Shown piece after piece: positions 22,173-33,059 of a stretch of DNA of 64,000 nt; position 1 is the stretch's first letter, and each line of letters opens with the position of its first letter. The stretch comes from Phascolarctos cinereus (lineage: Eukaryota; Chordata; Mammalia; Diprotodontia; Phascolarctidae). The stretch spans positions 1,178,001 to 1,242,000 of the forward strand of contig NW_018344288.1 of the NCBI RefSeq assembly GCF_002099425.1, written 5' to 3'. A program made the translations under genes and the position numbers. The notes beneath the pieces are model-generated. The model made no database searches, was not told the origin of the DNA, and worked only from the letters and a program-made list of their open reading frames with translations.

Positions 22173-23705
22173 GAAAATGCTGGGAGCTAAGAGATGGACT
22201 GTCTTGTTAGTGGAACATCCAGGAAGCCAGTATCACTGGATGGAAGAGTATGTATCAGAGAATAAGGTATCAAAAGACTGGAAAGGTAGGAGGGGGCTAG
22301 GCTATAAAGGACTTTGAATGCCAAACAGAGCATTTTGTATTTGATCCTGGAGGCCATAGGAAGCCACTAGAATTTATTGAGTAGTTTATTGAGTTTGACA
22401 TGCTCAGACTTGCATTTTAAGAAAATCACTTTAGTGACTGAAGAGAGAAATGGATTGGAGTGGGAAGAGATTGGAGGCAGGCAGACCCACCAGCAGGTTA
22501 TTACAATAATCCAGGTGTAAGGTAATGAGGGCCTGCACCAGAGAGATGATAATGTCAGAGAAGAAGAGGGATATATATATATGAAAGTTGTTGCAAAAGT
22601 GGAACAGACAGGCCTTGACAACAGATTGGATATGGGAGATGAGAGAGAGTGAGAATCCAGGATGACTCTTAGGTTGCAAACCTGAGGGACAGGAGAATGG
22701 CATTGCCCTCTATAGTAAAGGGAAATTGGTGGGAGGGTAAGGTTGAGGGGGAAAGATAATGGGTTCTCTTTTGGACATATTGAGTTTAAGATGTCTACTA
22801 GACATCCAGTTGAGATGTCTGAGAGGCAGCTGGAGATGCAAGATTGGAAGTCATACTAGAGTTTGAGGCAAGATAGGAAGATTTGAGATTCATCACCGCA
22901 GAGATGATTAAATCCATGGGAGCTTGAGTGAAGTAGTACAGAGGGAGAAGAGAATAGGCCCCAGGACAGAACCCTGAGGAGCATCTACAGTTAGAGGGTG
23001 TGATTTGGAGGAAGATCCAACAAAGGAGACAGAGAAGGAGCAGTCAGAGAGACAGGAGGAGAATCAGGACAGAAAAAAATCTAGAGAGAAGAGAGTATCA
23101 AGGAGGAGAGAGTGATCAACAGAGTCAAAGGCTAGAGAGAGGTCCAGGAGAATGAGGTTTGAGAAAAGGCCATTGGATTTGTCAATGTAGTAATTTTGTA
23201 GAGAGCAGTTTCGGTGGAATAATAATATGGGCAGAAGCCAGATTGTAAGGGATTAAGAAGATAGTGGAAAGAGAGAAAGTAGAGGCGCCTATCATAGATG
23301 GCCTTTTAAAGGAGTGTAGCCACAAAGGACAGAAGAGACATAGGATGATAAAAAGGACACAAGGATCAAATGAAGGCTTTTTCAGGATGGGGAAGATGGG
23401 CATATTTGTATGCAGTAGGAAATGAACCAGTTGAGAGAAACAGATTAAAAATAAGTGAGAGTTGGGATGACAGAAGAGGCAATCTGCTGGTGGAAATGGG
23501 ATAGAACAGGATCACTTGAGCAAGTAAAGGAGTTAGACTTGATAAGGAGCAAGGCCACTTCATAATGTGAGACAGGGTGACAGAAGAGAGAGTGGCAAAA
23601 GACACCTGAGTGATAAGAGGTGAGGAAGAATGGAGAAGAGGGGGGAAGAGGGAGCTCATGGTGAAAATGGCCTCAATTTTTTTCTGCATAATGTGAGGCA
23701 AGGTT
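22173..23705 (-). mobile_element. L2 ORF2 reverse-transcriptase region, antisense
   Basis: On the minus strand several frames carry L2/CR1-clade reverse-transcriptase words: FLSTGSFPTAYK near 23440, LLDLSLAFDSVDHSLLL near 23130 (motif A aspartate), a GSVLGP-type box near 22960, then HIQSVVKACLFHFCNN and LDYCNNLLVGLPASNL (22470-22640). Stops and frameshifts break it into short frames. 5'-truncated and old. It continues leftwards at 21240-21477. Confidence 0.88.
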
Positions 23706-23962
23706 CTCAGTGTCAGACTTTTTTGATATGTTGGTTTTAAGGAACTAATTCCCCTCTTCTCTTTTTTATTCTTTATTTAAGGAATGGTTCTCAAAGAGAG
23801 GAAGAAGAGATAAGAGGGAATGTGGATTATGTATTTTTAAGTTATCCCAAAAGTTATTTTGTAAAGCATCAAACAATCAATAAAATCTTAGAACCATGCT
23901 CTTCTAAATTAGTTCACAGGGAAACACTTTGTTATCACCTACAAACAGCATGTTGATCAAAC
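23706..23962 (+). repeat. Duplicated segment, copy A
   Basis: 257 bp closely matching 27577-27837 (by eye about 85-88%). The first ~180 bp are an L1-like 3' UTR end; the last ~80 bp (attagttcacagggaaacac and on to tgttgatcaaac) are not part of an L1 I know. Confidence 0.8.
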
Positions 23963-24093
23963 GTTATCTCTTTTATAAAATGTTGCACATTATATCCAAG
24001 CATTCCTGGAGTTCCTCATGGCTGCTTTCTACTGAGGAGATGAGGAAGTGATGTTAACAATCTGAACTTTAGTCCCCTGAGCCAATGAAGTCT

Positions 24094-24242
24094 TTATTTT
24101 TTTTTTAGGCAACTGGGGTTAAGTGACTTGCCCAGGGTCACACAGTTAGTAAGTGTCAAGTCAGGTCTGAGGCTGGATTTGAACTCAGGTCCTCCTGACT
24201 TCAGCATCAGTGCTCTATCCACTGTACCACCTAGCTGCCCCC
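24094..24242 (-). mobile_element. WSINE-type SINE, antisense
   Basis: T-run, gttaagtgacttgcccaggg, tttgaactcaggtcctcctg, ccacctagctgccccc. Target duplication agccaatgaagtct (24080-24093) and agccaaccaagtct (24243-24256). Confidence 0.93.
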
Positions 24243-24256
24243 AGCCAACCAAGTCT

Positions 24257-25996
24257 TGAAGAAAGTCTCTGCACCTTTTAAGGAAAAACTAGTCTAATTT
24301 GCCTGGGGGGAAAGGTTAGCATATTGCTCTTACCATCCACCCAAAGCTGATCCCTTGCTTTGGAGTGGAGTGACAAGGGAATCTGAAAAGGGCCAAGGCA
24401 AGCTGATCACAATGAGCTAGTTCCACAGAAGGGTCTCTAGGGTTCACAACTCATTTGAACAGTAAAAAGGATATATGCTTTTAGTTGTTTCATGACATTT
24501 TTGAATAAGCTTAGTGAGGATTCTATTCTTTGAGTTAGTTGTATTTAAAAAGGGGACTGGTCGGTCCCCCTTCCCCCCATCTACTTCATGCACTATTAAT
24601 ACTTTTTTTTCCCCTCTCTGAAATTTTCTGTGGCCCCTGTTTTCTTTGTGTCAATGTCCCTTTCATGGTAATGCCTAGCAAACTAGTTATTGAAACATTT
24701 TGCAAAATGACATGTCTCCTGTCTCTCATCACTTTAATTAATTACATCTTGATCACTGGGATTTTGTAAAGAAACATACAAAAAGCTTTAAAAAAAAATA
24801 GTAGCAAAGATTAGCTTGCCTCCTGCTTCCTAATTAACAAGACGAGTTTCCAATTATTTATTCCATTTCCCATAATGTCATCCTGAGGCCAGCCTGCTGA
24901 GACTTATATCTGAGGATCACAGGGAGAATCATGCAGGGTGACAACTTCAGCTGGTAAAGGAACTTTCTTAGGCTGCTTCAAGGTGAGTCGGCCTTTTTGT
25001 GTCTGTTTGAAAAACTTCCTGCCACTATAAACAACTTAATAGGGTACAAAATGTAAGTTTTAATGAAGATGTTTCAAAATGCAAAGCTTATTTTGTGAGA
25101 TTTGTTTGGAAATAGACTGTTCAATTGATGAATATAAATATGATTTTTATGAATCCGGATCATTTAAGAATAAACAATAAGCCAGTGGAATTATTCCCCT
25201 TCTCTTGTTTGCCCTGCTGAAATACAGGTATAAAAATAGAAAACACTTAATTTAACAATGGGAATTTATTCCTCCTGTCTGTGGAAGCATACAGCACTGA
25301 TACTCAGCTATATTATGAAAATTCAGAATTAATATTATAATAGTGTCCTGGTCTAGAGTTCTCAATCTCCTTTGAATGTAGACCTAGTTGGTTTTCTTTA
25401 AATAGAGCACTTAATCAGAATTGGGGAGGTACGTGATTCTCCAAAGAAAACAGAACCTGTCATGAGATGATCAGATGGCATTTACTATGGCCACACTCAG
25501 AGGAGGAATACCTGTTTTTACAAGTAAAAGCATGAGAAGTGTTTCTTTTGTTTACTACTGACCAGACAGAAATAGGGAATACAACAAGACATCTTTTCTA
25601 AGGGTGTGTTAACATTAACACTGATCTCTTGTTTATTCTAAAAATCCTAACTGAAAGAATGCGTTTTTGTTTTTTACCATGACTGTGCAATTTCATCTTT
25701 TGTTTCACAATTGCAATAAAATGTGATTAGAAGGTGCATGGGGAAGGGCTTTTCTGAGGTAGCAGGGGAAAGGTTGTCTGTCAGGACCAAACTTCAAGCA
25801 GAGGGTGGCATGTTGCATAAAAATGTGTCTCAGAGCTAAAAAGCAAGAGAAAGCTGTTTTTCTTCCATGTGTTTTGATGTATGACTTAATAATCATTCCT
25901 TTTTAATGGTGGACTGGTCAATGAGGACCCTGTCCTCAGAGTGTGCTTTTTCTCTCTTAGTGATTAAATCAGTATTCCATCATTTAGTAGTATACT
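24257..25996. other. Longest repeat-free stretch; possible exon inside
   Basis: About 1.7 kb without any recognised transposon, unlike the rest of the window. At 24981-24988 a perfect splice-donor consensus (AAG|GTGAGT) follows moderately GC-rich sequence from about 24865, which has only a nine-codon ATG frame. It could be a non-coding first exon or a regulatory island; no transcript evidence is available here. Confidence 0.3.
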
Positions 25997-26280
25997 GCAT
26001 GGCCAGCAGGCCTGTTACCCCAGCTACTAGGAAGGCTGAGGCTGGTAGATCACTCGAGCACAGAAATCCTGAGCAGTAGGGCTCAAGCCCATTGGATATC
26101 CTTACCAATTCCAGCAGCAATGTGGTGAGCCCCTTGGAGCAAGGGGTCATCAGGCTGCTGAAGGATGGGCAAACCAGCCAAGGCTGGAAATGGAGTTAGT
26201 CAAACTTCTACATCCTATAGAGTGGGGCCATGAGTAACCACAGCACTTTCAGTCTGGGCAAGATACGGAGTCTCACTGGA
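25997..26280 (+). pseudogene. RN7SL-like: 7SL (SRP) RNA retrocopy
   Basis: Almost full-length 7SL RNA. It aligns from the 5' Alu domain (cctgttaccccagctactag, gaaggctgaggctgg) through the S domain (caatgtggtgagccccttgg, gtcatcaggctgctgaagga, ggctggaaatgga) to the 3' Alu half (cagtctgggcaagata, ggagtctcactgg). About 284 nt against about 300 in the gene, with many substitutions, then A12 and a CA repeat. SRP RNA is normally Pol III-made. The divergence and A-tail show a processed, probably inactive copy. Confidence 0.93.
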
Positions 26281-26296
26281 AAAAAAAAAAAGAAAT

Positions 26297-26327
<31 letters not shown>

Positions 26328-26330
26328 TCT
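26281..26330 (+). repeat. A-tail and (CA)n of the 7SL copy
   Basis: A12, then aaatacatacac and about 30 bp of CA, probably grown from the retrocopy tail. Confidence 0.85.
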
Positions 26331-26520
26331 ATATGTGAGCGTATTATTTATACATATATTATATACTTATATGGGTATATACATATTGCATACTTCAGTT
26401 CAACTCACAGTAAATAAAACATCCAGTATTTAAAATTTTCAACTCATCTTGCCTTTCTGTTGAGGCTATGTGCTAAATATTGGCTCCTCTCATACTATTA
26501 CACTTTTGACACTTGTATTT
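26331..26520. other. No recognised feature
   Basis: AT-rich sequence. Confidence 0.4.
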
Positions 26521-26795
26521 AGGAATATAATAATAATCATAGTAATAATAATTAATAGTTATGGAACACTTTAAGGTTTACAAATCACTTTGACATATCT
26601 CATTTGATCCTGACAACAACCCTATGAAGTAGGTGGTCTTATTAACCCTATTTTACATAAGAAGAAACTGAGGCTGAGAAAATTTAAGAAATTTACCTAG
26701 GAACACACATCTAATAAGTATCTGAGATAGGATTTGAATGCAAGTCTTCCTGACTCCAAGACCAATACTCTATCTACTGAACCACGTGGCGGTCA
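26521..26795 (-). mobile_element. MIR-type CORE-SINE, antisense
   Basis: gaacactttaaggtttacaa, ttgatcctgacaacaaccct, gaagaaactgaggctgagaa, and head gcaagtcttcctgactccaa. Confidence 0.8.
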
Positions 26796-26799
26796 ATAA

Positions 26800-27765
26800 T
26801 AAATAGAACTTGGGACACTTTGAGAAAGGTCTGATACTGAAAATACATAGGCAACTTAATAGAAATGTATAAGACCAAAAGAATAATTACAAACAACTAA
26901 CAGGATATGAAAGAATGCCCCCAAATCATAAATAAGAAAAGAAATGCAAATCGAACAACTCTGAGATTTTAGTTCACAACCAATAAATTGGCCAAGATCA
27001 CCAAGATGGGAGCAGTCAATGTTGAAGCAGTCCACTGATGAACTAACTGTTCATGATGCTATAAGTTGGTCCTACCATTCTATAAAACAATTTGGAATTG
27101 GGGAAAAAAAGTGACTAAAATGTCCATAAGCTTTGATCCAAAGGTTACATTGCTATGTACATACCTCCAAAGAGGTCAATGAAAAAGACATAATATATAA
27201 CAAAATATTTATGATATTTTATATTATGATATAATATATCCTCAGTAGCAGAGAACTGGAAACAAAGTAGATAACCATTTACTAAACATGTAGTATGTTA
27301 GTGGATTGTGCTTTAAGAAATGACTAGACATGATGAACGTAGATGGAGAAGCATGGAGGAACTTAGATAAACTGATGCAAAGTGAAGTAAAAGAAACCAG
27401 GAAGATATACAATATACACAATAACTATAAAAGAGTAAATGGAAAGAACAATAAAACTATTCAAACTAAGTACTATAGAATTAAAATGACCAAAGTTAGC
27501 CCCAAAATGAGATAGAAGACAGCATTTTCCTGTCTTACTCGCAAAGGTGGAGAACTATTGGTGTGAACTATTGCATTCAATGTCAGACTTTTTGGACATA
27601 TTGGTTTCAAGGAACTAATTTTCCCCCTCCTTTTGTATTCTTTATTTAAGGAATGCCTCTCAAAGAGAGGAAGAAAAAAGAGACAAGGGGGAATGTATAT
27701 TATATTTTTTTAAAAGTTATCCCAAAAGTTATTCTGTAAAGCATCAAGAAATCAACAAAATCTTC
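26800..27765 (+). mobile_element. Old L1/HAL1-like 3' end
   Basis: Diverged homologue of the L1 C-terminal region (ccattctataaaacaatttg, agctttgatccaaaggttac), then 3' UTR (aaagtgaagtaaaagaaacc, tgtgaactattgcattcaat, gtcagactttttggacatat) ending near aatcaacaaaatctt. A family distinct from the 60-kb L1. Confidence 0.65.
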
Positions 27766-27837
27766 AAACCATGTTCTTCTAAATTAATTCACAGGGAAAC
27801 ACTTTGTTATCACCTATAAACAGCCTGTTGATCAAAC
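27577..27837 (+). repeat. Duplicated segment, copy B
   Basis: Partner of 23706-23962. Here the shared segment continues an L1-like element that extends upstream, so B is the more likely source. Its last ~75 bp lie past the L1 end. Confidence 0.8.
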
Positions 27838-28117
27838 ATCATGGAGTGTACACGTTTGAAAAACTGATGATTCAGACAGATAAATACTTGGTATACAAAA
27901 ACCACAGATAGGATTTTATAGGAAACCTTGTTCAATTTAAAACTTAATCTTGACTTTTTATTATAATCTGACATTCTTTTTGGGACAGAAGAGATGAAAC
28001 TAAAGGAAAATAATCAACACAATTGCTCTTGGGGGGGAGGGAGGTCCTCAGGCTCTTAGTTTAGAGCCAATTCCCAAATATGGCAGGGATGTCTAACAAT
28101 CAACAATAGGGGCTCTT
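27838..28117. other. No recognised feature
   Basis: Single-copy-looking sequence. Confidence 0.4.
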
Positions 28118-28308
28118 TTCATAGGATCATAGAACCAGAAGGAACATTCAAGCTAAAATGAAGAAACTGAGTCCTACAGAGTTGACTGAAGTGGTTCACC
28201 CAAGGTAACCCAAGTAATAAATAAAGTTGGCAAAGCCCCTACTTCAATCCAGATTCTCAGACTCTGAATCCACTGCTCTTTCTACTGTATTACTCAGAGT
28301 TTTCATGG
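28118..28308 (-). mobile_element. MIR3-type CORE-SINE, antisense
   Basis: L3-like end catagaaccagaaggaacat, then aatgaagaaactgagtccta and a weak head. Confidence 0.65.
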
Positions 28309-28320
28309 ACTAAACCCTGA

Positions 28321-28354
28321 AACACACACACACAACACACACACACACACACAC
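28321..28354 (+). repeat. (CA)n microsatellite
   Basis: About 34 bp of CA repeat with one AA interruption. Confidence 0.9.
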
Positions 28355-28550
28355 CCTCTTTGAAAGAAGAGCTATTTATCAATCACACAAGACTAACATG
28401 CTATGGATTCATTTGCGGAAATCTCATTGTAATGCAAATATAAAAACCCACAGCTTTAACTAGAACAAGGCTATCATAGCTTTGCCCAAGACAGTGCAAT
28501 TTAGAGAGCTCAAAATCCAAAATAATGATTTTAAAAGATTATGAAATTTC

Positions 28551-28825
28551 TAGATTAGCGGATAGAACACCAGACTCAGAGTCAGCATGACCTGGGTCTG
28601 AATCCTGCATCCAACCCTTATTACTTGGGTGACTTGAACAAATCATTTCACCTCTCAGCCTCACTTTCCTCATCTGTAAAATGGGGTTAATAACAGAAAT
28701 TCACATGGTTGTTGTGATGATCAAGTGAGATTAGATATATAAATATAATAAGTACATAGATAACACATATAGCTCTTTGCCAACCTTAAACCATCATATA
28801 AAAGTTTACTATTATTTTTATTTTT
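28551..28825 (+). mobile_element. MIR-type CORE-SINE
   Basis: Near full length: cagcatgacctgggtctgaa, ttgggtgacttgaacaaatc, cctcatctgtaaaatggggt, and tail ctctttgccaaccttaaacc. Confidence 0.8.
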
Positions 28826-28909
28826 TGACAGTACTTTCCATCTTTCAGGGATTCAGAAACAAATGAATTTAGCACCTTGTTAGTAAGAATAATTAGTTAA
28901 ACTAGGAAA

Positions 28910-29410
28910 CTATTAGATGATCTTCTTCTGTCACCCAGTCCCAGAAGATACAAACTGGATGAACTCCTATGAGCCTGGTCTACCCTAATGGATCATTGCT
29001 AGCAATGGCTTCCTGGTGGCCCAGGATGAATTCCAAAAGGGGTGGTGTTGAGAATCTCTTTTCCCCCCTCTCATGAGATGGTATCCAAAGTCTCTCCTAC
29101 CATACCATAGATTATCAGGGTTCCTCCTTACTATACACACGTACACAGGGGCCTGGTACTCTGTGATCTCTTCCAATGGACAAGTATCCTGGAATTTCCC
29201 CTAATAACCAGTTGAATATGCTTAATTACTTCTTGTATTATTTCTATATCATGGATTATAGCATTGATGCAATCATTACTTATAGTTGGTTGCCCCAGGT
29301 GCCAAAATTTGTACTCATGGCTGTATGTGAAATTATCCAAAATATATTCCATAGACGAACATGTTTTATTTTCTGTACCAATTCCTGAAGATTTAGTCAG
29401 TTGCACATTT
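28910..29410 (-). other. Unidentified stretch with two open frames
   Basis: Two overlapping minus-strand frames (29131-29406, 91 codons; 28985-29176, 63 codons) cover repeat-free sequence. Their translations contain INAIIHDIEIIQEVIKHIQ and QHHPFWNSSWATRK but match no family I recognise. A decayed retrocopy or chance are both possible. Confidence 0.25.
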
Positions 29411-29559
29411 TTGCAAGGAAGAGAAAATCGTTTCTAGGGCCTGACGGACTGGTTCGACATGGGTCTACTATGTACTAGCAGCGTAACAATTCCAAGATAC
29501 TAAGCTACAAGGAAATAAAGAAGAGGGAAAAGAATCTTTCTTGGGCTATAATCTGAGAA

Positions 29560-29660
29560 GGTATGATCCTGATGATGATGTCAAAAACAATGACAACAAC
29601 GAGGATGGTGCTCTGGTAGTGATGGTGGTGATAATGACAATAATGGTGAGAGTGATGATT
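29560..29660 (+). repeat. GAT/AAC/TGG-rich low complexity
   Basis: Imperfect trinucleotide-rich tract (gatgatgatgtc, gtgatggtggtgataatgac). Confidence 0.6.
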
Positions 29661-30128
29661 ACAAAGACAGCACACTTTAAAAGTGTTATCTCACTTGATC
29701 CTCACAACAATCTTGTTAAGTAGGTGCTATTATTATCCTCGTTTTTCCAGGTGAGTAAACTGAGGTAAACAGAGGTTAAGTGACTTGGCCAGGGTCATAC
29801 AGCTACTAAGTGTCTGAGGTCACATTTGAACTCAAGTCATTATGCCTTGGGGAAGGTAGGTGGTGCAGTGGAGAGAGCCCTGGGGCCTGGAGTCGAGAAG
29901 ACCTGAGTTCAAATTTGGCCTCAGACACTAGGCCAGTCACTTAACCCTGTTTGCCTTGGTGTCCTTACCTGTAAAATGAACTAGAGAAGGAAATGGCAAA
30001 CCCCTCCAATATCTTTGCCAAGAAAACCCCAAATGGGTCATGAAGAGTGGAACACAACTGAAAAGACTGAACAACAAAGATTATGACTCCAAGTCCAGCG
30101 CTTTATCCACTGCATCAAGAAGCGCACG
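29655..30128 (-). mobile_element. MIR-type CORE-SINE, split by MAR1
   Basis: Antisense MIR (ttgatcctcacaacaatctt, ggttaagtgacttggccagg) to 29844, resuming at 30080 with attatgactccaagtccagc. The MAR1 between them duplicated attatg. Confidence 0.85.
29845..30079 (+). mobile_element. MAR1 SINE inside a MIR
   Basis: ggaaggtaggtggtgcagtg, gagaaggaaatggcaaaccc, aagaaaaccccaaatgggtc, tail ctgaacaacaaag. Target duplication attatg at 29839-29844 and 30080-30085. Core is shortened. Confidence 0.92.
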
Positions 30129-30132
30129 GTAA

Positions 30133-30160
30133 CAAATTAATTAATTAATTAATTTGAAAA
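30133..30160 (+). repeat. (TTAA)n
   Basis: Short tetranucleotide run next to the following L1 fragment. Confidence 0.8.
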
Positions 30161-30169
30161 AGATTTTTT

Positions 30170-30635
30170 TAAAAGTGCATGGTGTTGAAAGACTTAACAT
30201 GAACTGCTGGAAAGTGAAATGAGCAGAACCAGGAGAACATTGTATACAGTAACAGCAACATTATATGATGATCAACTGTGAATGACTTAGCTATTCTCAG
30301 CAATACAATGATCCAAGACAATTCTGATGAAAAATGCTATCCACCTCCAGAGAAAGAACTGGTGGAGTCTAAATGTAGACGGAAGCATGGTTTTTCTTTG
30401 TTTTTCTGAGGGTTTTGTCTGTGTTTTCTTTCACAACATGACTAACATACAAATATGTTTTGTATGACTGCTCATGTATAACCTACATCAAATTGTTAGC
30501 CTTCTCGATGTGGGGAGGGGACAGAGGGAGGGAGAGAATGTGGAAGACAAAATTTTAAAAAGTGAATGTTAAAAATTGTTTTTACAAATAATTGGGAGGG
30601 GAAATAAAATATTCTTTAAAAATTTTTAAAGTGCC
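30170..30635 (+). mobile_element. L1 3' end
   Basis: aaatgagcagaaccaggaga, tgaaaaatgctatccacctc, ttcacaacatgactaacata, ggggaggggacagagggagg, and an A-rich end. 5'-truncated. Confidence 0.88.
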
Positions 30636-30639
30636 TGAC

Positions 30640-31505
30640 GAGTTTGGTGGCTTTCTTTCTCTTCCCACTTTCCCTCAAATGTCTGCAATTCCAAAAGATA
30701 AAACTAATTGTTGAACAGTTCAAATATTCTAGATACAAATTGAGATAGGAATGTGTGATGGATACCATAGCTACAAAGGGCCTAAACTCCACAAATCTGC
30801 TTTTTTCCTTCCCTCGAAATAAAGTGGCCACTCAGTGCCATTCCCTATATCTCATGGCCCCTGCTATCTTAGCTTACTGGGGACCTCTATACCTCTAAGT
30901 CCCCTACAAGGACAAATACCCAGGGTATCCTCTGCCCCTACCCCTTCCTTTTCTTTCAGAAACAGAATGCTACCATCAAAGTTATCTGAATAGAGCCGCA
31001 GACAAAGTTCTACAATAAAACAGATGATGGTTGCAGGGCCAGGTGAATGATTCCACAGTTTACAAAGCTTGTTATTGTTAATGCCCGTCCTCAGAGCCAG
31101 CTACAGCAAACACACTGTGTGCTCCTTAACTCCCTACTGCCTTTCAGAAGAGCCTCAGTTTTATCCTTTATATCCATTCTTTTCTGGTTGGATAGCCCTG
31201 GCTCTGGCTGGCCAAAGCTAGCTTTCTCAGCCTGCTGAAATGTTTCTTTAGTTTGCAAAATGGTGTGGGAAGACTAGGACGGCTAGGCAGGGGCTATCCT
31301 CATGCTTAACTTGCTTCTCCAAAGAATACAAATTATCCTTAACCCTCTGGCTTGATCTAGGAAAGCTTAATCTAACACACCTATCTTCCAAATTCTGGGC
31401 AACAATACTACCACACCTTGGGTTCAAGTCTTGGCACCTACCTCACCCTTGTCTATGGATCTCTATCCTCCTGGGTTCCAGAAGCTATTTCCTCTCTGAC
31501 CTCTC
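30640..31505. other. No recognised feature
   Basis: About 0.86 kb of single-copy-looking sequence. Short frames at 30616-30831 and 31047-31238 resemble nothing. Confidence 0.4.
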
Positions 31506-31509
31506 AGAG

Positions 31510-31708
31510 ACCACACAATGCAATGGAAAGAACACTGCCTTTGGAGTCACGGGCCATGGATTCAAATAGTGCCTCTGTCACTTAGTACTTGTATGACCCT
31601 GAGCAAGTCACTTTCCTAGAACCTCAGTTTCTTCATCTATGAAATGAGGGAATTGGACTAGATGACCTCTAAGGTCTCTTCCAGTTCTAAATCTATGATG
31701 CTAGATCA
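31510..31708 (+). mobile_element. MIR3-type CORE-SINE
   Basis: cctttggagtcacgggccat, core tgtatgaccctgagcaagtc, gggaattggactagatgacc and ggtctcttccagttctaa. Confidence 0.8.
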
Positions 31709-31756
31709 TCTCACTCCATATGTTCTAGCTCACTCACAGAAGCAAGTTCTATTAAT

Positions 31757-31997
31757 AAGAATTAATAATAATGGCTAACATTTCTATAGCACCTACTATG
31801 TGCTAAGGCACTGTGATAAGTACTTTATAATTATCATCTCATTTGACCCTCACAACGAGCCCAGGAGGTAGGTGCTTTTATAATATTTAAAGACTTGCCT
31901 ATGGTCATACAGCTTGTAAGTATCTGAGGCTAGATTTGAACTCTGGTCTTCCTGACTCCAAGCCTGGTGCCCTATCCACTGGACCACCTAGCTAAAG
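31757..31997 (-). mobile_element. MIR-type CORE-SINE, antisense
   Basis: agcacctactatgtgctaag, catttgaccctcacaacgag, and head tgactccaagcctggtgccc. Confidence 0.82.
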
Positions 31998-31999
31998 GT

Positions 32000-32182
32000 A
32001 CAGTGGTATAGTGGAAAGAGTACTAGACCGAATTTTCACCTCATCTCTGGCATTTACTACCTATAGTATATGGCCTAAGATAAATTATTTAATCTCTCCA
32101 GGATTCATCTATAACAGAAAGAGAGATGAATTAGATGTTTTCTAAAGTCTCTTCCAGATCCAAATCTAAGATTTTATGATCT
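32000..32182 (+). mobile_element. MIR3-type CORE-SINE, degraded
   Basis: agtggtatagtggaaagagt at the head, a worn core, and agtctcttccagatccaaat in the tail. Confidence 0.6.
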
Positions 32183-32948
32183 TTTTTTCTCTTGATATAA
32201 TTACCATGTGGGATATACTTCTATAAACTGGTTTACACCCAAGCATCTAGACCTCCTCATTACATGACTGTTTTTCACAGTCCAATTTGCTCTTTGCAAT
32301 TCTTCAGTTCATGCCTTTCCAGAGATCTCTCCTCTAGATCCCACTTTGGGCTCGTTTAAGCCGATAAAGATGCTCAAGGTTAAATAGAGCTAGACATCTT
32401 TCTCTCGTCCTCCACTAACTATCCAATCAATTCCCCATCACAGTTTCATGACTCACTGAACACACTCTCCTCCCTCCCCCACTCAATTCCTTTAGGGGTA
32501 AAACCTAAAGACTAGATATTGTTACAATAATAAACTCTATGGACATACAGTATTATCAGTTTCTTCTAACCCCACCCTCCATTCTTCATAAGCTACCCTA
32601 ATAAAGGTTCAGGGTTACTTATAGATTTATTTTGCATTACTATTCTAATTTATTTAATTATTATGGAGAGCTTTAATTTTTTGAGGTAGGGGCAAGCTGG
32701 GGTGTTGAGGGTAGTAATAGTGATTTTGAACAAAGGAAGAAATGGGGAAGGAAGAGGAAAAAAAGAACAAAGTACAAAGTGCACATCAGAGAACAAAAGA
32801 AAACTAACAAGGAAGCAAAGAAAATATGGACAGCTCTCAACACCATGCATAGTATTTATTTTATAGGCTTTCTTGAAATGGAAATTTATTGCTTTATATT
32901 TTGAATCTTCTCTCACATTCTGCTGTGCACATGGCAATGCTTTTTTTT
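32183..32948. other. No recognised feature
   Basis: Unrecognised. Two AATAAA-type words occur (about 32528 and 32600) without other LTR signs. Confidence 0.35.
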
Positions 32949-33032
32949 CTTTTCTTATTTTGTATTTAAGTTTCAATATTTGTTTATGATATATTTCCGC
33001 TTCTTTTCTTATTGCATATTTAAGTTTCAGTA
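32949..33032 (+). repeat. 54-bp partial tandem duplication
   Basis: cttttcttattttgtattta at 32949 recurs as cttttcttattgcatattta at 33003, each followed by agtttca. It underlies the repeated KLKY-IRKE residues of a long minus-strand frame judged non-coding. Confidence 0.7.
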
Positions 33033-33059
33033 ATAAAAAAAATTGTGTATATTTTTTTA

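Noticed and set aside
22367-23701. Series of 73-111-codon minus-strand frames as possible genes
   Set aside because: They are fragments of L2 reverse transcriptase.
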